DNA of 64,000 bases from contig CAKRFU010000003.1 in the NCBI GenBank assembly GCA_934320845.1, positions 62,001 through 126,000 on the forward strand. Direction: 5' to 3'. Numbering within the stretch: the stretch's first letter is position 1; each line of letters begins with the position of its first letter. A program made the translations under genes and the position numbers. The notes beneath the pieces are model-generated. The model was not told the DNA's origin. It did not search any database and saw only the letters and a program-made list of their open reading frames with translations. Below are positions 24,871 to 33,962 of this stretch, one piece after another. This stretch comes from an uncultured Lachnospiraceae bacterium (GTDB lineage: Bacteria > Bacillota > Clostridia > Lachnospirales > Lachnospiraceae).

Positions 24871-27505
24871 TATTGTTTTGGCGATGCTTGCCCATGTTGA
24901 TTCGGGCAAGACAACGCTTTCAGAAGCGATGCTTTATCTTTCGGGAAGTATAAGGAAACTTGGAAGGGTTGACCACAAAGATGCTTTCCTTGATACATAT
25001 TCAATGGAGAAAGACAGAGGAATAACAATATTTTCTAAGCAGGCTATGTTTGGGTGGAAAGACCTTGACATAGCCTTGCTTGATACACCGGGACATGTTG
25101 ATTTTTCTGCCGAAATGGAAAGAACACTGCAGGTACTTGATTATGCAATACTTGTGATAAGCGGGCCGGCAGGAATACAAAGTCACACTGAGACTGTATG
25201 GAGATTACTGAAAAGATATAATGTACCGGTTTTTATTTTTGTAAATAAAATGGATATCGGTGATTGTAAAAAAGACGAAATAATGTCAAGTATTACAGAA
25301 AGATTCGGAAGTGAATGCGTAGATTTTACATGTGAAATTAGTAATGAATTTTTTGAGAATATTGCAATGTGTGATGAGGATATACTTGAGAAATATATGG
25401 ATTCTGGGAATATAGATAATGAAGATATAAGAAAACTGATTTTTGAGAGAAAATTGGTTCCATGTTATTTTGGTTCGGCATTAAAACTTGACGGAGTTGA
25501 AGAAGTCCTTAACGGGCTTGAAAAATATACTTTAAAAAAAGAGTATCCTAAGGAATTTGGAGCAAAAGTATATAAGGTATCAAGGGATGACAAAAATAAA
25601 AGGCTGACATATCTTAAAGTGACAGGTGGAGAACTTAAAGCTAAGATGTATATTGAACAGCTTGAAGAAAAGGCAGACCAGCTTAGGATTTATTCCGGAA
25701 ATAAATTTACTTCGGCTGATGAAGTTAAGGCAGGTCAGATATGTGCCGTAACCGGACTTGAGAAAACTTATCCCGGAATGGGACTGGGTGTTGAGAAAAA
25801 TTCAGAAATGCCTGTACTTGAGCCGGTTATGACATATAGGGTCACACCGCAGGAAAATGACGATATACATAAACTTTATGATGATATGAAAACACTTGAA
25901 CAGGAAGAACCGGGTCTGCATGTGGTGTGGAATGAAGAACTGCAGGAAATTCATACGGGAATTATGGGCGAAGTCCAGATTGACGTACTTAAAAATCTTA
26001 TATGGGACAGGTTTCATACGAGAGTTGAATTTGGAGAGGGAAGTATAGTCTATAAAGAGACAATCGCAGATACGGTAGAGGGTGTGGGTCATTTTGAGCC
26101 ACTAAGACATTATGCGGAAGTACATTTAAAACTTGAACCGGGAGAGCCTGACAGTGGAATTGTCGTTGAGTCACAGGCAAGTGAGGATAAGCTTGATAAG
26201 AATTGGCAGCGTCTTATAATGACACATATAGATGAGAGAGAGCATCCGGGAGTGTTGACGGGTTCATCCATAACTGATATAAAAATAACGCTTATGTCGG
26301 GAAGAGCACATGAAAAACATACCGAGGGCGGTGATTTCAGACAGGCAACGTATAGAGCCATAAGACAGGGACTTATGAATGCGCAGAGTGTTCTTTTGGA
26401 ACCTTATTATTCATTTAGGATTGAAATTCCAAATGACTGCGTAGGCAGGGCTATGACTGACTTTGACAGGATGGGAGCAAAGTTTGAAGGTCCTTTTCAA
26501 AAAGGTGAAAAATCAGAGTTTACAGGAATTGCACCTGTAGCTAAGATGAGTGGTTATATGATGCAGGTAAATTCATACACGGCAGGAAACGGAAGACTTT
26601 CATGTACACTTAAAGGCTACAGACCATGCAAAAATCAGGATGAGATAGTAGAACAGAAAATGTATGATCCGGAAGCTGACATAAACAATCCGACAGGCTC
26701 CGTATTTTGTGCACACGGTTCGGGATTTTATGTACCTTGGTATGAGGTGCCTAAATTCATGCATCTTGAAGCGTCTGTACCTATGGACACTGATAACCCG
26801 GAAACTGAGACACCGGATGATGATATATATAAGACGGCAAAAATTCGCAGCGGTGCATTCAGGGGAAGTGAGAGTGGTTCAGTCGAGGAAGACAAAGAAC
26901 TTGAAGCAATCTTTGAGAGAACATTTGGAAAAAGTGCATCTGGGAAAAGCGGTGGCAGTGATACTGAGGGAAGATTTGGATATGAGAGAAAGAAATGGTC
27001 AAAGAAACCAAAAGAGCCGGTTTATGATGTGGGCGGCGCAGAGTATTCAAAAAGACATGAAAAAAGTAACAAATCAGGCAGGCAGTATCTTCTCGTAGAC
27101 GGATATAATATTATTTTTTCATGGAAAGAATTAAATGAGCTATCAAAAGAAAATCTTGAAGCGGCAAGAACAAAACTTATGGATATATTGTGCAATTATC
27201 AGGGATTTAAAGGATGTGAGCTTATACTTGTATTTGATGCATACAAGGTTAAGGGAAACCCGGGAGAAGTATCAAAATATCACAACATAAATGTCGTATA
27301 TACAAAAGAAGCAGAAACAGCGGACATGTATATAGAAAAAGTAACACATGAGATAGGAAAAAAGCATAATGTCACGGTAGCAACATCAGACGGACTTGAA
27401 CAGATGATAGTCATCGGCTCAGGAGCATACAGAATGTCGGCAAGGGAATTTGAGCAGGAGATAAAAAAGACGGAAAAAGAGATTGGTGAAATGATTGACT
27501 TATAA
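24860..27505 (+). CDS. TetM/EF-G-like translational GTPase fused to a Rae1/YacP-type NYN nuclease
   Basis: 881 residues from TTG 24860 (GGAGGA 6 bases upstream). Residues 1-660 resemble ribosomal protection proteins: G1 [10 protein letters not shown]2 around DRGITI, G3 DTPGHVDF, G4 NKMD, G5 GSALK, then EF-G domains II-V with the TetM-like [19 protein letters not shown] segment. A Gly/Ser/Lys-rich linker spans about 690-740. Residues 742-881 are an NYN/PIN-like domain ([38 protein letters not shown]) like Rae1/YacP, an endonuclease that cuts mRNA in the ribosomal A site in Bacillus subtilis. The fusion suggests a GTPase that delivers the nuclease to the A site. Drug resistance is not implied by sequence alone. 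Confidence 0.87.
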   Translation: MKNNIVLAMLAHVDSGKTTLSEAMLYLSGSIRKLGRVDHKDAFLDTYSMEKDRGITIFSKQAMFGWKDLDIALLDTPGHVDFSAEMERTLQVLDYAILVISGPAGIQSHTETVWRLLKRYNVPVFIFVNKMDIGDCKKDEIMSSITERFGSECVDFTCEISNEFFENIAMCDEDILEKYMDSGNIDNEDIRKLIFERKLVPCYFGSALKLDGVEEVLNGLEKYTLKKEYPKEFGAKVYKVSRDDKNKRLTYLKVTGGELKAKMYIEQLEEKADQLRIYSGNKFTSADEVKAGQICAVTGLEKTYPGMGLGVEKNSEMPVLEPVMTYRVTPQENDDIHKLYDDMKTLEQEEPGLHVVWNEELQEIHTGIMGEVQIDVLKNLIWDRFHTRVEFGEGSIVYKETIADTVEGVGHFEPLRHYAEVHLKLEPGEPDSGIVVESQASEDKLDKNWQRLIMTHIDEREHPGVLTGSSITDIKITLMSGRAHEKHTEGGDFRQATYRAIRQGLMNAQSVLLEPYYSFRIEIPNDCVGRAMTDFDRMGAKFEGPFQKGEKSEFTGIAPVAKMSGYMMQVNSYTAGNGRLSCTLKGYRPCKNQDEIVEQKMYDPEADINNPTGSVFCAHGSGFYVPWYEVPKFMHLEASVPMDTDNPETETPDDDIYKTAKIRSGAFRGSESGSVEEDKELEAIFERTFGKSASGKSGGSDTEGRFGYERKKWSKKPKEPVYDVGGAEYSKRHEKSNKSGRQYLLVDGYNIIFSWKELNELSKENLEAARTKLMDILCNYQGFKGCELILVFDAYKVKGNPGEVSKYHNINVVYTKEAETADMYIEKVTHEIGKKHNVTVATSDGLEQMIVIGSGAYRMSAREFEQEIKKTEKEIGEMIDL

Positions 27506-27568
27506 GATTTATACCGTGGATGTTGGATATTATACGACAAATGGGCGGTTCTCGTTCAGGGGAACATT

Positions 27569-27616
27569 AAAAAAAGATGGTAGTTTATTAAAAGAAGATA
27601 AACTATCATCTTTTTT
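27569..27616 (+). terminator. Terminator after the GTPase-nuclease gene
   Basis: A 15-bp stem (AAGATGGTAGTTTAT against ATAAACTATCATCTT, one G-T pair) preceded by an A-run and followed by TTTTTT ending at 27616. Confidence 0.85.
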
Positions 27617-27617
27617 G

Positions 27618-27646
27618 TTGACATATGACACCTTGTCATATATAAT
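27618..27646 (+). promoter_or_regulatory. Consensus sigma-A promoter of the RND exporter gene
   Basis: TTGACA (27618-27623), 17-base spacer, TATAAT (27641-27646): a perfect match to consensus. The spacer is almost wholly filled by a palindrome, so strong repression is expected. Confidence 0.85.
27623..27641 (+). promoter_or_regulatory. Operator 1, palindrome in the promoter spacer
   Basis: ATATGACA-CCT-TGTCATAT: 8-bp perfect arms around 3 bases, lying between the -35 and -10 boxes. Likely bound by the TetR-family protein encoded at 31724. Confidence 0.75.
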
Positions 27647-27656
27647 TGCGTTTGCG

Positions 27657-27675
27657 ATATGACAGGGTGTCACAT
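27657..27675 (+). promoter_or_regulatory. Operator 2, second copy of the palindrome
   Basis: ATATGACA-GGG-TGTCACAT: the same 8-3-8 pattern with one changed base, centred 34 bases after operator 1 and just downstream of the expected transcription start. Confidence 0.7.
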
Positions 27676-27766
27676 TTGATGCTATAAAGTATATGCGAAA
27701 CTGTATTTATACTATACGGAAAACAGATTCGCTTCATAAACCTTAAAGAAAGGAAACGCAAAAATT

Positions 27767-30700
27767 ATGACAAAAATGTTTGTTAAAAAACCGTATCTTA
27801 CTTTGGTAGCGATTGTTATAGTTCTGGCATTTGGTGGTGTTAGCCTTAGTAAGATGCAGACAAATCTTATGCCGGATATGGAGATGCCGTATCTTGCAGT
27901 TATCACTACTGAGATAGGTGCATCACCACAAAAGGTACAGGACAATGTAACCGAACCTATAGAGGATGCACTTGGAACGATAAGTGGTGTAAATAAAGTG
28001 TCAAGTACATCAAGCAGTAATTATGGAATGACAATGCTTGAGTTTTCAGATGATACTGACATGGATGCAGCTCTTGTAAGAGTGTCAAAAGCATTGAACT
28101 CACTTGAACTGCCTGATGACTGTGGTACACCTAATATCATGGAGATAAGTGCTGATATGCTTGCTACAATGTCAGTAAGTGTAGGCTATGACGGCAAGGA
28201 TATAAAAGATGTTACTGCATTTACCGACAAAGTTGTCATTCCTTATTTAAAGAGACAAAATGGTGTTGCAAGTATCACGGAAACGGGAAACATAAATGAT
28301 ACCATAGAAGTACGTTTAAACCAGAAAAAGATAGATAAGGTAAATAAGGATATTCTGATGCATACAAATAAGAAATTAAGGGATGCACAGAAAAAAATAG
28401 ATAAAGCTAAGAAGAAGTTAGATGAAGGAAACTCAAAATTAAAAGAGCAGGAAGGAAATTTAAGCAGTAAGCAGGATGATACGACAAGTAAGCTTGCAAA
28501 AGCTTCCGTTGCATTAAATCAGGCTCAGGCGATGAAGGCTTCATATGAGTCAACACTTACAAGTTTAAAGGCAAACAAGGCGGCACTTTCTGCTGAGAAG
28601 AATGCGTATAAGGATGCAAAAATTTCTGATACATATAAGTCATTAAATGCAATGTTTGCTGCATTTAATGAAAAACTCGGTGAAGCGGCAAAGATGAGTG
28701 GAATTACTATTCCTTCAAATGTTAAAGATGCAATAGATAATCCGAGTGAGTTTAACAAGTTTAAAACATGGCTTACAAAAATGGGACAGGGAGCTTCAGT
28801 TAAGAAACTTACTGTTGCATCAATGAAAAAAGTTTATAATATTGCAGAAGTAAGAATGCCTCAGATAGATACAGAACTTGCGAACTTAAAGACAGAGATA
28901 AAAGTTGCGCAGGCTATGGTGGATAAAATAAATCAGAAGATGAAGGGCATGGACAAAAAGCAGGAGCAGGCAGTTGCAGGAGGTTATCAGGCATCAGCAG
29001 GTTTTGGTTCAGCTCAGGCCCAGATGCAGGCAGGCAAAAAAGAGATAGAGAATGCAAAGAAAGAGCTCAAAGATGCTCAAAAGCAGCTTGACGACTCGAA
29101 AGACGCAGCACTTGAAAATGCGAACTTGGATTCACTTCTCACTCTTGATACATTGTCACAGCTTATAACGGCACAGAACTTCTCAATGCCGGCGGGCTAT
29201 ATCGATGATAAAAATGATGACCAGTGGCTTATACAGATTGGTGAGAATTATGAGAGTGCAAAACAGATTAAAAATATGGTTCTCACAAAGGTAAAAGGTG
29301 TTGGCTCTATAAAAATTTCTGACGTCGCAAATGTAGTTACAGTAGACAATGTCGGAGACCAGTACGCAAAGATAAACGGTAAAGACTCTGTTATGCTTGC
29401 AATATATAAGTCAAGTACAGCTAGTACAAGTGATGTTACAAATGCACTGACGGATTCATTTAAGGAATTGGAAGGAAAGTACAAAGGTCTTTCAATAACA
29501 CCTCTGAGCAACCAGGGTGATTTTATCAAGAATATTATTTCAAGTGTTTTAAGCAGTATAGTTATGGGTGCGATACTTGCTATTATTGTGTTGGCATTGT
29601 TCCTTAAAGATGTAAGACCGACTGTAGTTGTAGCGTTCAGTATTCCGTTCAGTGTACTTTTTGCACTTGTTATAATGTACTTTACGGGAATAAACATAAA
29701 TGTAATGTCACTTGCGGGTCTGTGTCTTGGTATAGGTATGCTTGTTGATAACTCGGTTGTTGTTATGGAGAATATATACAGACTTAGAAATAAGGGGCTT
29801 TCAGCACCGAGAGCAGCAGTACAGGGAACAAAACAGGTACTCGGACCAATTATAGCGTCAACCATAACAACAATATGTGTATTCCTCCCTATGGTATATA
29901 CATCGGGAACAGTAAGCCAGATGCTTATTCCGTTCTCATTTACAATATCATATTCGCTTATAGCATCATTGCTCGTTGCCATAACGGTTGTACCGACTTT
30001 GGGTTCAATAACGCTTAAGAAAGTCAAAAATCCTAAGCATAAATTGTTTGACAAGATAAAGGATGCATATGGAGAATCACTTGAGTTCTTCCTCAAACAT
30101 AAGGTAGTTCCACTTGTGATTGCTGTAGCATTGCTTGTGGTGTGTGTATGGAAACTTTCAGGCATGGGTCTTGTAATGATGGACAGCATGGAGAGTAATC
30201 AGATTTCGGTCAGTCTTGAAGTAGACAAGAAAGAAAGCAAGCAGAGTGCTTATAAGACTGCCGATAAGGTAATGAATGCAATAATGAAAGTCGATGGAAT
30301 CGACAAAGTCGGAGTAACGGACGGGAATGCAAGTGCCATGTCAGGTTCGCTTGGCGGGGCATCGGATAATTATACAAGTTTTATATTCAATATAATTACA
30401 AAGAGTGACATTAAGACTACAAAGCAGTTTAGAAAGATAAGAAAGACAATCGAAAAAAACACTAAAGATATAAAATGTAAAGAACTTACTGTTTCATCAT
30501 CAGCACTCGGCAGTATGGGAAGTATGATGGAACAGGGGCTTGAGGTCAATATATACGGTGACGATATGGATAAACTTGTCGATATAAGTAATGACTTCAA
30601 GAAAATGATGAATGATATTGACGGATGCAGCGGTGCCAAAAACGGTCTTGAGGATGCCGACAAACAGCTTCACCTCACACTCGACAAAAATAAGGTTGCG

Positions 30701-31696
30701 AATGCGGGACTTACTGTTGCGGGAATATATCAGCAGCTTGCAGCACGTATCAATACAGATAAGACATCAATCACATTAAATGTTGATGATACGGACGTTG
30801 ATGTTAAAATTGTAAATAAAACTGATGAGCTTACTTATGAGAATCTTATGAAAGCAGATATTACTGCTACGACAAAAGATTCAAATGGAAATGACAAGAA
30901 GAAAACTTATAAGCTTTCAAAATTTGCAAAGATAGATGAAGGAAAGACAGCGCAGACTCTTTCAAGAGAAAATCAGTCACAGATGCTTACTGTTTCTGCG
31001 GATGTAGATGAGAGTGAGAATGCAACGCTTCTTTCAAGACAGCTTCAGAAAAAAATTGACAAATATAATATGCCTGAGGGATATTCAGCCGAGATAGGCG
31101 GTCAGGCGACACAGGTTAAAGACATGATGATACAGCTTGTTCAGGCACTTGCACTTGGACTTCTGCTTATATATCTTGTTATGGTTGCCCAGTTCCAGAG
31201 TCTGCTCTCACCATTTATCATTATATTTACAATTCCGCTTGCGTTTACAGGTGGTATGCTTGGACTTCTGTTATTCGGTCAGTCAATCTCAGCAATGTCA
31301 ATGATGGGATTTATGATTCTTATGGGAACAGTTGTAAACAACGGTATTGTGTTTGTTGATTATGCAAACAGACTTAGAATCGGTGGAGTAGAGAAACGCA
31401 GGGCACTTGTGGCTACAGGTAAAACACGTATGCGTCCTATTCTCATGACTGCACTTACGACAATACTTTCAATGAGTGTAATGGTGTTCTCGCAGGATGC
31501 AGGAAATGCGATGCAGCAGGGTATGGCTATTGTCGTTTGTTTCGGTCTTATATATTCAACATTTATGACACTTTACATTGTGCCTATAATGTATGATATT
31601 CTCTACCGCAGACAGCCAAAAGATATAGATACCGGAAGTGATGATATGGATGATATTCCGGATGAGGCACAGGACTATTTGACAGACGGAGAGTAA
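27767..31696 (+). CDS. RND-family efflux transporter with a long helical insertion
   Basis: 1309 residues, longer than the ~1040 usual for AcrB-type pumps. N-terminal helix (YLTLVAIVIVLAFGGVSL), then the pore domain opening PDMEMPYLAVITTEIGASP. At about residues 190-453 there is a Lys/Glu/Ala-rich coiled-coil insertion (LRDAQKKIDKAKKKLDEG and similar) placed between VRLNQKKIDKV and LSQLITAQNFSMPAGY, which are adjacent in AcrB. Twelve helices overall, with SLAGLCLGIGMLVDNSVVVM (helix 4 region, intramembrane Asp) and MGFMILMGTVVNNGIVFVDY in the second half. No separate membrane-fusion or outer-membrane partner is encoded here, as expected in a monoderm. Regulated by twin operators and the TetR gene just downstream. 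Confidence 0.9.
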   Translation: MTKMFVKKPYLTLVAIVIVLAFGGVSLSKMQTNLMPDMEMPYLAVITTEIGASPQKVQDNVTEPIEDALGTISGVNKVSSTSSSNYGMTMLEFSDDTDMDAALVRVSKALNSLELPDDCGTPNIMEISADMLATMSVSVGYDGKDIKDVTAFTDKVVIPYLKRQNGVASITETGNINDTIEVRLNQKKIDKVNKDILMHTNKKLRDAQKKIDKAKKKLDEGNSKLKEQEGNLSSKQDDTTSKLAKASVALNQAQAMKASYESTLTSLKANKAALSAEKNAYKDAKISDTYKSLNAMFAAFNEKLGEAAKMSGITIPSNVKDAIDNPSEFNKFKTWLTKMGQGASVKKLTVASMKKVYNIAEVRMPQIDTELANLKTEIKVAQAMVDKINQKMKGMDKKQEQAVAGGYQASAGFGSAQAQMQAGKKEIENAKKELKDAQKQLDDSKDAALENANLDSLLTLDTLSQLITAQNFSMPAGYIDDKNDDQWLIQIGENYESAKQIKNMVLTKVKGVGSIKISDVANVVTVDNVGDQYAKINGKDSVMLAIYKSSTASTSDVTNALTDSFKELEGKYKGLSITPLSNQGDFIKNIISSVLSSIVMGAILAIIVLALFLKDVRPTVVVAFSIPFSVLFALVIMYFTGININVMSLAGLCLGIGMLVDNSVVVMENIYRLRNKGLSAPRAAVQGTKQVLGPIIASTITTICVFLPMVYTSGTVSQMLIPFSFTISYSLIASLLVAITVVPTLGSITLKKVKNPKHKLFDKIKDAYGESLEFFLKHKVVPLVIAVALLVVCVWKLSGMGLVMMDSMESNQISVSLEVDKKESKQSAYKTADKVMNAIMKVDGIDKVGVTDGNASAMSGSLGGASDNYTSFIFNIITKSDIKTTKQFRKIRKTIEKNTKDIKCKELTVSSSALGSMGSMMEQGLEVNIYGDDMDKLVDISNDFKKMMNDIDGCSGAKNGLEDADKQLHLTLDKNKVANAGLTVAGIYQQLAARINTDKTSITLNVDDTDVDVKIVNKTDELTYENLMKADITATTKDSNGNDKKKTYKLSKFAKIDEGKTAQTLSRENQSQMLTVSADVDESENATLLSRQLQKKIDKYNMPEGYSAEIGGQATQVKDMMIQLVQALALGLLLIYLVMVAQFQSLLSPFIIIFTIPLAFTGGMLGLLLFGQSISAMSMMGFMILMGTVVNNGIVFVDYANRLRIGGVEKRRALVATGKTRMRPILMTALTTILSMSVMVFSQDAGNAMQQGMAIVVCFGLIYSTFMTLYIVPIMYDILYRRQPKDIDTGSDDMDDIPDEAQDYLTDGE

Positions 31697-31723
31697 ACAG
31701 GATTAGCAGAATGGAGTTTTAGT

Positions 31724-32350
31724 ATGCCAAAAGAAACATTTTACAGGCTGCCTGATGAAAAAAGAGAAAGGATAATGGCTGCTGCCGAGCGTGAGTTTCT
31801 TGAAAATTCATTTGAGGCGGCATCCATAAACCGCATAATAAAAGAGGCGGCGATACCAAGAGGAAGTTTTTATCAGTATTTTGAGGATAAAAAAGATATA
31901 TTTCTTTACATTGTAAACACACATAAAAATGAAGCATTCAGTTTTGTAGAAAATTTTATAAAAGATTGTGACGGTGACATATTTTCTTTTATGAGAAAAG
32001 CGATAGAATTTATAATTTCTGCCGAATGCAGTGAAAAGGCAGAAGGCATGAAAAGAATATTTTCACAGCCGTGGGTGTTCGATATGATTGTCAGTGATAC
32101 AATGAAGGGAAAGCAGGAAGAAGCCAATACGCCAAAGGGAATAATGTTTAAATATATTGATAAAAATCAATTGAATGTGGAAAATGATGATGAGCTAATC
32201 GCACTGATAAATATATTTGCTTCTATAAGTCTTGGATTGTTCTTTAAGATTTTTATTATTGGAAAAAATGTGGAAATCGATAAAGAAAAAATACGGAAAA
32301 CCATTTATGATGAAATAGCTACATTGGAGAAAAAATATAAAAAGAAATAG
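31724..32350 (+). CDS. TetR-family repressor
   Basis: 208 residues. The N-terminal helix-turn-helix is clear: IMAAAEREFLENSFEAASI, then IIKEAAIPRGSFYQYFEDKK. The rest is an all-helical ligand-binding domain without a recognisable subfamily. It lies 27 bases after the RND exporter, on the same strand, so it is the probable ligand-sensing repressor of the exporter and of itself through the two palindromes at 27623 and 27657. The inducing ligand is unknown. Confidence 0.9.
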   Translation: MPKETFYRLPDEKRERIMAAAEREFLENSFEAASINRIIKEAAIPRGSFYQYFEDKKDIFLYIVNTHKNEAFSFVENFIKDCDGDIFSFMRKAIEFIISAECSEKAEGMKRIFSQPWVFDMIVSDTMKGKQEEANTPKGIMFKYIDKNQLNVENDDELIALINIFASISLGLFFKIFIIGKNVEIDKEKIRKTIYDEIATLEKKYKKK

Positions 32351-32383
32351 ATGTGTAATATGGCAAAGTAAAAATAAAACTCT

Positions 32384-32412
32384 TTGACAAAACAGAAATA
32401 ATGTACTAGGAT
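32384..32412 (+). promoter_or_regulatory. Probable promoter of trkA-trkH
   Basis: TTGACA (32384-32389) and TAGGAT (32407-32412) with a 17-base spacer, about 80 bases before trkA. Confidence 0.55.
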
Positions 32413-32495
32413 AAGTCTATCGTAATAATTTAAGAGTATTGACATCGTGAGTTGTATGACATTATTTACTGATAGTAAAAAGGAGTATTAAAATA

Positions 32496-33881
32496 ATGAA
32501 ATTTAAAAGTGCGGTAAAATCAGGACTCAACATTATCATTGTAGGATGCGGAAAAGTTGGAAATGCATTGGTAAGACAGCTGAGTAAAGAGGGGCATGAT
32601 ATTACCATTATAGACAGAAATCGTGAAAAAGTTATGGAGATAGCAAATCAGTACGATATTATGGGGCTTGCCGGAAACGGAGCAAGCTACAGCGTACAGA
32701 TGGAGGCTGGTATAGAAGCTGCCGACCTTCTTATCGCAGTAACAGATTCAGATGAATTAAACCTTTTATGTTGTACTGTTGCAAAACATGTCAGCCAGTG
32801 TGACACTATTGCAAGAGTAAGAACACCTGATTACAGTACCGAGGCAAGTTATTTAAGGGAAAAACTTGGTCTGACCATGATAATAAATCCTGAACTTGAA
32901 GCTGCTATTGAGGCTACAAGAATTCTTTGTCTTCCGACGGCACTTGAGGTGAACTCATTTGCCCACGGACAGGCAGAACTTATCAAATTTAAGATTTCAG
33001 AAGGAAATATGCTTGATGGAATGTCAATCCAGGAATTTGGCAGGAGAGGAATTGCTAATGTTCTTATCTGCATGATAGAAAGAGATGGAGAAGTTTATAT
33101 TCCGTGGGGCGATTTTGTGATGCATCAGGGTGATGTTTTGTCATTTGTTGCGCATAGAAAAACAGTAAAAAGTTTTATGCAGAAGTTTGGGTTAAAAACG
33201 AAACAGGTAAAAAATACAATGATAGTAGGCGGAGGAAAAGCAGCATATTATCTTGCAAATCAGCTTATTGCGATGGGAATATCAGTTCAGATAATTGAGC
33301 AGAATAAGGCAAGATGTGAGGAACTTAGCATACTTTTGCCAAAAGCTATTATTATAAATGCAGACGGTTCGGACGAGGAAGTGCTTTTTGAGGAGGGCAT
33401 AGAAAATGTTGAGTCATTTATACCTCTTACAGGTATAGATGAGGAAAATATAATGCTCACACTTCATGCGAAACAGGTTTCAAATGCTAAAGTTATTACA
33501 AAGATAACGAGGACAAACTTTAAAAATGTAATAAATAATCTTGATCTTGGAAGTATTATGTATCCGCAATATATTACATCAGAAGCCATAATAGCATATG
33601 TAAGAGCAAAGAATGCATCAAAGAATAACCATATCCAGACACTTTACCAGCTTTGCGATTCGAGAGTTGAAGCAATTGAATTTTCTGTTGAAGAAGCGTC
33701 GGCAGTTACAAACAAAGCAATTATGGAGCTTAATATTAAAAAAGGAGTTCTTATTTCATTTATAAACAGAAACGGCAGAATTATCATTCCGACAGGACAG
33801 GATTTCATACAGGTAAATGATACAGTCATGATAGTGACGACACAGACAGGATTTAATACTATTCTCGATATTTTAGAGTAG
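32496..33881 (+). CDS. trkA: Trk potassium uptake regulatory protein TrkA
   Basis: 461 residues, cytoplasmic, with two RCK_N/RCK_C units. First Rossmann site IIIVGCGKVGNALVRQL with the acidic residue in IIDRNREK; second site TMIVGGGKAAYYLANQL with IIEQNKARCEEL. Each is followed by a TrkA_C lobe (residues about 140-215 and 370-455). It binds NAD(H) or nucleotides and gates the TrkH channel encoded 80 bases downstream. Start ATG with AAGGAG. No c-di-AMP riboswitch is visible in the short leader. Confidence 0.93.
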   Translation: MKFKSAVKSGLNIIIVGCGKVGNALVRQLSKEGHDITIIDRNREKVMEIANQYDIMGLAGNGASYSVQMEAGIEAADLLIAVTDSDELNLLCCTVAKHVSQCDTIARVRTPDYSTEASYLREKLGLTMIINPELEAAIEATRILCLPTALEVNSFAHGQAELIKFKISEGNMLDGMSIQEFGRRGIANVLICMIERDGEVYIPWGDFVMHQGDVLSFVAHRKTVKSFMQKFGLKTKQVKNTMIVGGGKAAYYLANQLIAMGISVQIIEQNKARCEELSILLPKAIIINADGSDEEVLFEEGIENVESFIPLTGIDEENIMLTLHAKQVSNAKVITKITRTNFKNVINNLDLGSIMYPQYITSEAIIAYVRAKNASKNNHIQTLYQLCDSRVEAIEFSVEEASAVTNKAIMELNIKKGVLISFINRNGRIIIPTGQDFIQVNDTVMIVTTQTGFNTILDILE

Positions 33882-33962
33882 ACCGGGCTTAAAGCGAGGG
33901 ATGATTCTTGAATGAAAGTCAAGAAGAAAAATTGTAGTAAAAATTCAGGGAGATATTAAAAA

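Noticed and set aside
24860..27505. Calling the GTPase a tetracycline resistance determinant.
   Set aside because: The homology is to the wider TetM-like group; the nuclease fusion and chromosomal housekeeping context argue against a dedicated resistance gene.
28525..30189. Long minus-strand open frames opposite the RND gene.
   Set aside because: They mirror the codon structure of a clear plus-strand gene and have no ribosome sites or recognisable protein motifs.
32351..32495. A c-di-AMP (ydaO) riboswitch ahead of trkA.
   Set aside because: The leader is too short and shows no matching conserved segments; only a promoter is supported.
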